9,070 nt of DNA from the NCBI GenBank assembly GCA_937905855.1, contig CALCWU010000053.1:1-9070 (forward strand), in the 5' to 3' direction. The translations under genes and the position numbers were made by a program. The DNA comes from an uncultured Mollicutes bacterium (GTDB lineage Bacteria > Bacillota_I > Bacilli_A > Acholeplasmatales > Anaeroplasmataceae). Under the pieces are notes generated by a model, which did no database searches, was not told the DNA's origin, and saw only the letters and a list, made by a program, of their open reading frames with translations. The first letter of the stretch is position 1. Each line of letters starts with the position of its first letter. This document shows positions 7,998 to 9,070 of this stretch, in pieces.

Positions 7998-9070
7998 TTA
8001 TTCTCCTTTAACATTAATTGTTACTTTTGCATTAACGCTTGAAGCGTCATCTGATAAATAAGATGCCCTATCAGTAACAAAAATAAGATCATCCTTAGAA
8101 AAGCTACTAGGCAATTTGCTAACCTGATAGCTTGCATTAACTGTAACATTGTCAATTGTAGATGTTACCACATTTACAAATGGAGTAACAACAATACGTT
8201 TAGTCTTTGAAAGACCAGTATTGACATCAAATATAACATTATCGAATGTAACATCCTTAATAGTAGAATTCTTCAATTCACTCAAAATACCTATATAAAG
8301 AGTATTTTGAGTTCCATCAATGTAATCAGCTACAAGGGTATTAGCAGTATATTGAACCCTAAAATTAGATATTGTATGTCCATTTCCAAGTAATGTTTTT
8401 GAAGCATAATTACCAAATGAGAATGCTTCACCACCACAGTCAATATCGTTAAGTAAATAAATATTCTTAGCCTTATTTAGTTTTAACTCATTATAGTTAG
8501 AAATGAACCTTTTAAATATTTAACGTAAACATCAACATTTCCATCATCACTTGCGTCCTTGCCTGGATGAACAAAATCATTATTCCAAACATTTCCGTCC
8601 TTATCATAATAAATAACCGATAATTTTTTATCAACAATTTCTTGGATAGGTGTATATCCCGTACGCTTTTTAGCATAATTTAGAGCATCCAAGAACTTTG
8701 CACCTTCACTTGTTGAATATGAACCTAAAATTTGTTTATTTCCATCATCATCAAGATAACAAACATTATAAAAGCACTTTTCAACTTTTTTCCAATAAGC
8801 ATATAAGGTTATATTTTTATCCTTAACAGTATCTGTTGAAAAATTCCAAGGATTTGAATAAGTTACTGTTTCATCATCACCACTGCCAGTTACATTTTTT
8901 TCTAAAAACCAACCGACAAGATCATAACCAGGATATGTTATTAAATTATTACCATTTCCAGGTAAAGTCGATGGCTCGTAAACAAGTGACTCTTCTCCTA
9001 TACGACCATAATATTGAACAATAGGCTTACTACTATTTTTATAGCTGGCACCTTCAAGTTCATATGTTAC
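7998..9070 (-). CDS. Surface/secreted protein with Flg_new (InlB-B type) repeat and beta-helix-like end, partial, frame break
   Basis: The 3' part of a gene that enters from the right edge; about 357 residues are visible once a single-base break near 8501-8503 is repaired. The frame is open from 9070 to the stop at 8483, then continues in the next frame from about 8500 to 7998. Visible residues 17-93 form a Listeria-Bacteroides/Flg_new repeat: GYDLVGWFLEK, a variable loop, NPWNFSTDTVKDKNITLYAYW. Residues about 99-188 are a related beta-rich module (FYNVCYLDDDGNKQ to VDVYVKYLKG). The end reads NELKLNKAKNIYLLNDIDCGGEAFSFGNYASKTLLGNGHTISNF, then STIKDVTFDNVIFDV, a pattern typical of GLUG/right-handed beta-helix surface proteins. 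No LPXTG motif or C-terminal membrane segment follows; it ends VTINVKGE, so any anchor must be at the unseen N-terminus, for example a lipobox. The stop lies 3 nt before the oppA ATG and its last codons contain the oppA ribosome binding site, so the two are co-transcribed. Its ligand and function are unknown. Confidence 0.8.
8280..8312. repeat. Perfect 11-bp inverted repeat inside the surface-protein gene
   Basis: ACTCAAAATAC at 8280-8290 and GTATTTTGAGT at 8302-8312 are exact reverse complements around an 11-nt spacer. The repeat is entirely coding (TQNTLYIGILSE). It could form an mRNA hairpin or be a protein-binding dyad, but in AT-rich coding DNA chance is a serious alternative. Confidence 0.45.
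8483..8520 (-). other. Frame break within the surface-protein gene
   Basis: The upstream frame reads VDVYVKYLKGSF and then LTIMS and a stop at 8483-8485. The downstream frame has a TAA near 8516-8520 and is open from there on, reading SNYNELKLNKAKNIYLLNDID. Adding one T to the TTT run (AAA at 8501-8503 on the plus strand) gives KGSFSNYNELKLN, which joins two halves with matching style. This is the same kind and direction of change as the break in oppA, about 700 bases away. Confidence 0.85.

Noticed and set aside
8127..8155. Possible promoter for oppA: TTGACA on the minus strand at 8155-8150 with 17-nt spacing
   Set aside because: The -10 position reads AGCTAT, a poor match, and the site lies within coding sequence; a lone TTGACA is expected in AT-rich DNA.
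8836..9024. Plus-strand open frame opposite the surface-protein gene
   Set aside because: It is antisense to the continuous Flg_new-bearing frame, and its His/Leu/Asn composition reflects reverse reading of that gene.

Overview
The window is an AT-rich, gene-dense stretch in which every supported gene lies on the minus strand, so transcription runs from high to low coordinates. The features suggest a low-GC Gram-positive of the Firmicutes/Bacilli type, perhaps a gut-associated Erysipelotrichia-like or Mollicutes-related lineage. They are lipobox signal peptides, strong AAGGAGG-type ribosome binding sites, a Listeria-Bacteroides-type surface repeat and a lipoprotein substrate-binding protein. 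Tryptophan is encoded by TGG inside the genes, so the standard bacterial code applies and TGA is a stop. The lineage is inferred from style only.

Reading in the direction of transcription: (1) 9070-7998 is the 3' part of a secreted or surface protein, with a Flg_new/InlB-B-type repeat followed by a beta-helix-like region. (2) 7994-5302 is oppA, a very large (about 897 residue) family-5 solute-binding lipoprotein. (3) 5254-4247 is oppB and (4) 4243-3131 is oppC, the two permeases. (5) 3120-1942 is oppD and (6) 1955-816 is oppF, the two ATPases. (7) 829-614 is a 71-residue single-pass membrane protein of unknown function. (8) 595 to the left edge is the start of a lipoprotein whose visible part looks like the propeptide of a subtilisin-like (S8) protease. 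Gaps are tiny or negative (3, 47, 3 and 10 nt gaps, two 14-nt overlaps, an 18-nt gap), and no convincing promoter or terminator is visible, so this looks like one transcription unit entering from beyond the right edge and leaving at the left edge. No RNA genes, mobile elements or CRISPR arrays were seen, and no gene-free stretch exceeds about 50 bases.

Functionally this is a complete oligopeptide ABC importer. The lipoprotein OppA captures peptides outside, OppB and OppC form the channel, and OppD and OppF hydrolyse ATP. The downstream protease-like lipoprotein could release peptides for import, which is inference.

Two points stand out. First, both upstream genes (the surface protein and oppA) carry a reading-frame break that restoring one base in a short A/T run would repair exactly, while the five downstream genes are intact. 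That could be assembly error, genuine decay or slipped-strand variation. Second, a perfect 10-bp inverted repeat sits exactly at the oppA stop, just before the oppB ribosome binding site, where an expression-balancing hairpin would be expected. I see no wholly new defence or mobile system here. The least understood items are the small membrane protein and the OppA insertion domain.
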